Assembly: GCF_001880325.1 (NCBI RefSeq)
Contig: NZ_CP016312.1
Location: 434,001 to 498,000 of the forward strand
From: Thermus brockianus
GTDB taxonomy: Bacteria > Deinococcota > Deinococci > Deinococcales > Thermaceae
DNA length: 64,000 nt
Direction: 5' to 3'
Every line of letters begins with the position of its first letter. The first letter of the stretch is position 1. Position numbers and translations under genes: made by a program. Of the stretch, positions 63,956 to 64,000 are shown piece after piece. The notes beneath the pieces are model-generated. The model saw only the letters and a list, made by a program, of their open reading frames with translations, was not told where the DNA came from and did not search any database.

Positions 63956-64000
63956 CGGGCAGGGGGGGCGTGAGGGCCTGAAGCCAGCGGGCGAAGGCGG
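63936..64000 (-). CDS. C-terminal end of an unidentified minus-strand gene (partial)
   Basis: An open minus-strand frame enters from the right edge, reads AFARWLQALTPPLPAKAPAS and stops with TGA at 63936-63938, overlapping the murE end by 20 bases. Codons have G or C in third position throughout. Too little is visible to assign a family. Confidence 0.45.
   Translation of the reverse strand, partial: AFARWLQALTPPLPAKAPAS

Overview
The window is a very GC-rich bacterial chromosome segment with dense, short-spaced genes and strong G/C preference at third codon positions. Protein sequences (676-residue NAD+ DNA ligase, ArgS, UvrC, TrpB, MqnC, PilA4-type pilin) and the promoter architecture point to the genus Thermus; I cannot name the species. 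I see no rRNA, tRNA, CRISPR array, insertion sequence or prophage. This is core chromosome, with an envelope/pilus-rich middle part.

Layout. 65-1706 (-): COG1839 protein, peroxiredoxin and rpiA, coupled by one-base stop/start overlaps. 1771-2904 (+): mqnC (menaquinone). 2901-6599 (-): trpB-trpA followed by an ABC-2 exporter pair behind a hairpin-rich leader. 6779-9602: thyX and ligA, convergent. 9660-12329 (+): BMP-type nucleoside-binding protein and its double ATPase, without permeases. 12330-16474 (-): two OstA/LptA-like proteins, an LptC-like protein, a FemABX transferase and a response regulator. 16534-19097: pheA, a CBS-ACT protein, a small exported protein and an OmpH/Skp-like chaperone. 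19124-23303 (-): DUF4258, comF, mtnA, a PQQ-type sugar dehydrogenase and tdh. 23316-31328 (-): one 8-kb gene for a giant TamB-like protein. 31388-39801: acylphosphatase, hflX, a DUF218 protein, divIVA, yggS, purine nucleoside phosphorylase, bamA, DUF503 and a thiolase. 39868-44905 (+): type IV pilus/competence cluster (ComZ-like protein, three minor pilins, the major pilin PilA4 and a Wzy/O-antigen-ligase-like membrane protein). 45071-49793: YbjN-like protein, FAD oxidoreductase, isocitrate dehydrogenase and an RNase II-family enzyme. 49839-57247: pepF, truD, a small outer-membrane-like protein, two alpha/beta-hydrolase-like proteins, paaI, a dipeptidase and uvrC. 57426-63955 (+): a lipoprotein, argS, an HtrA-like protease, two deoxynucleoside kinases and murE. 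The last bases hold the end of a minus-strand gene.

Two themes stand out. First, envelope biogenesis: BamA, giant TamB, OmpH/Skp-like, LptC/LptA-like, FemX, DivIVA, MurE and the pilus cluster lie in one 64-kb segment of a diderm usually described as lacking classical LPS. Second, gene packing: more than twenty genes have a TANNNT -10 box ending 6-7 bases before the start codon (leaderless transcription). At two places divergent genes use physically overlapping -10 boxes, and convergent genes repeatedly share a CTAG in which both stop codons sit.

Three genes (comZ-like, truD, murE) are broken by frame changes, four in all, each exactly at a run of six or seven C or G. Three of the four are explained by one missing base. 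Sequencing or assembly error is the simplest reading, but transcriptional slippage, known for Thermus dnaX, is an alternative.
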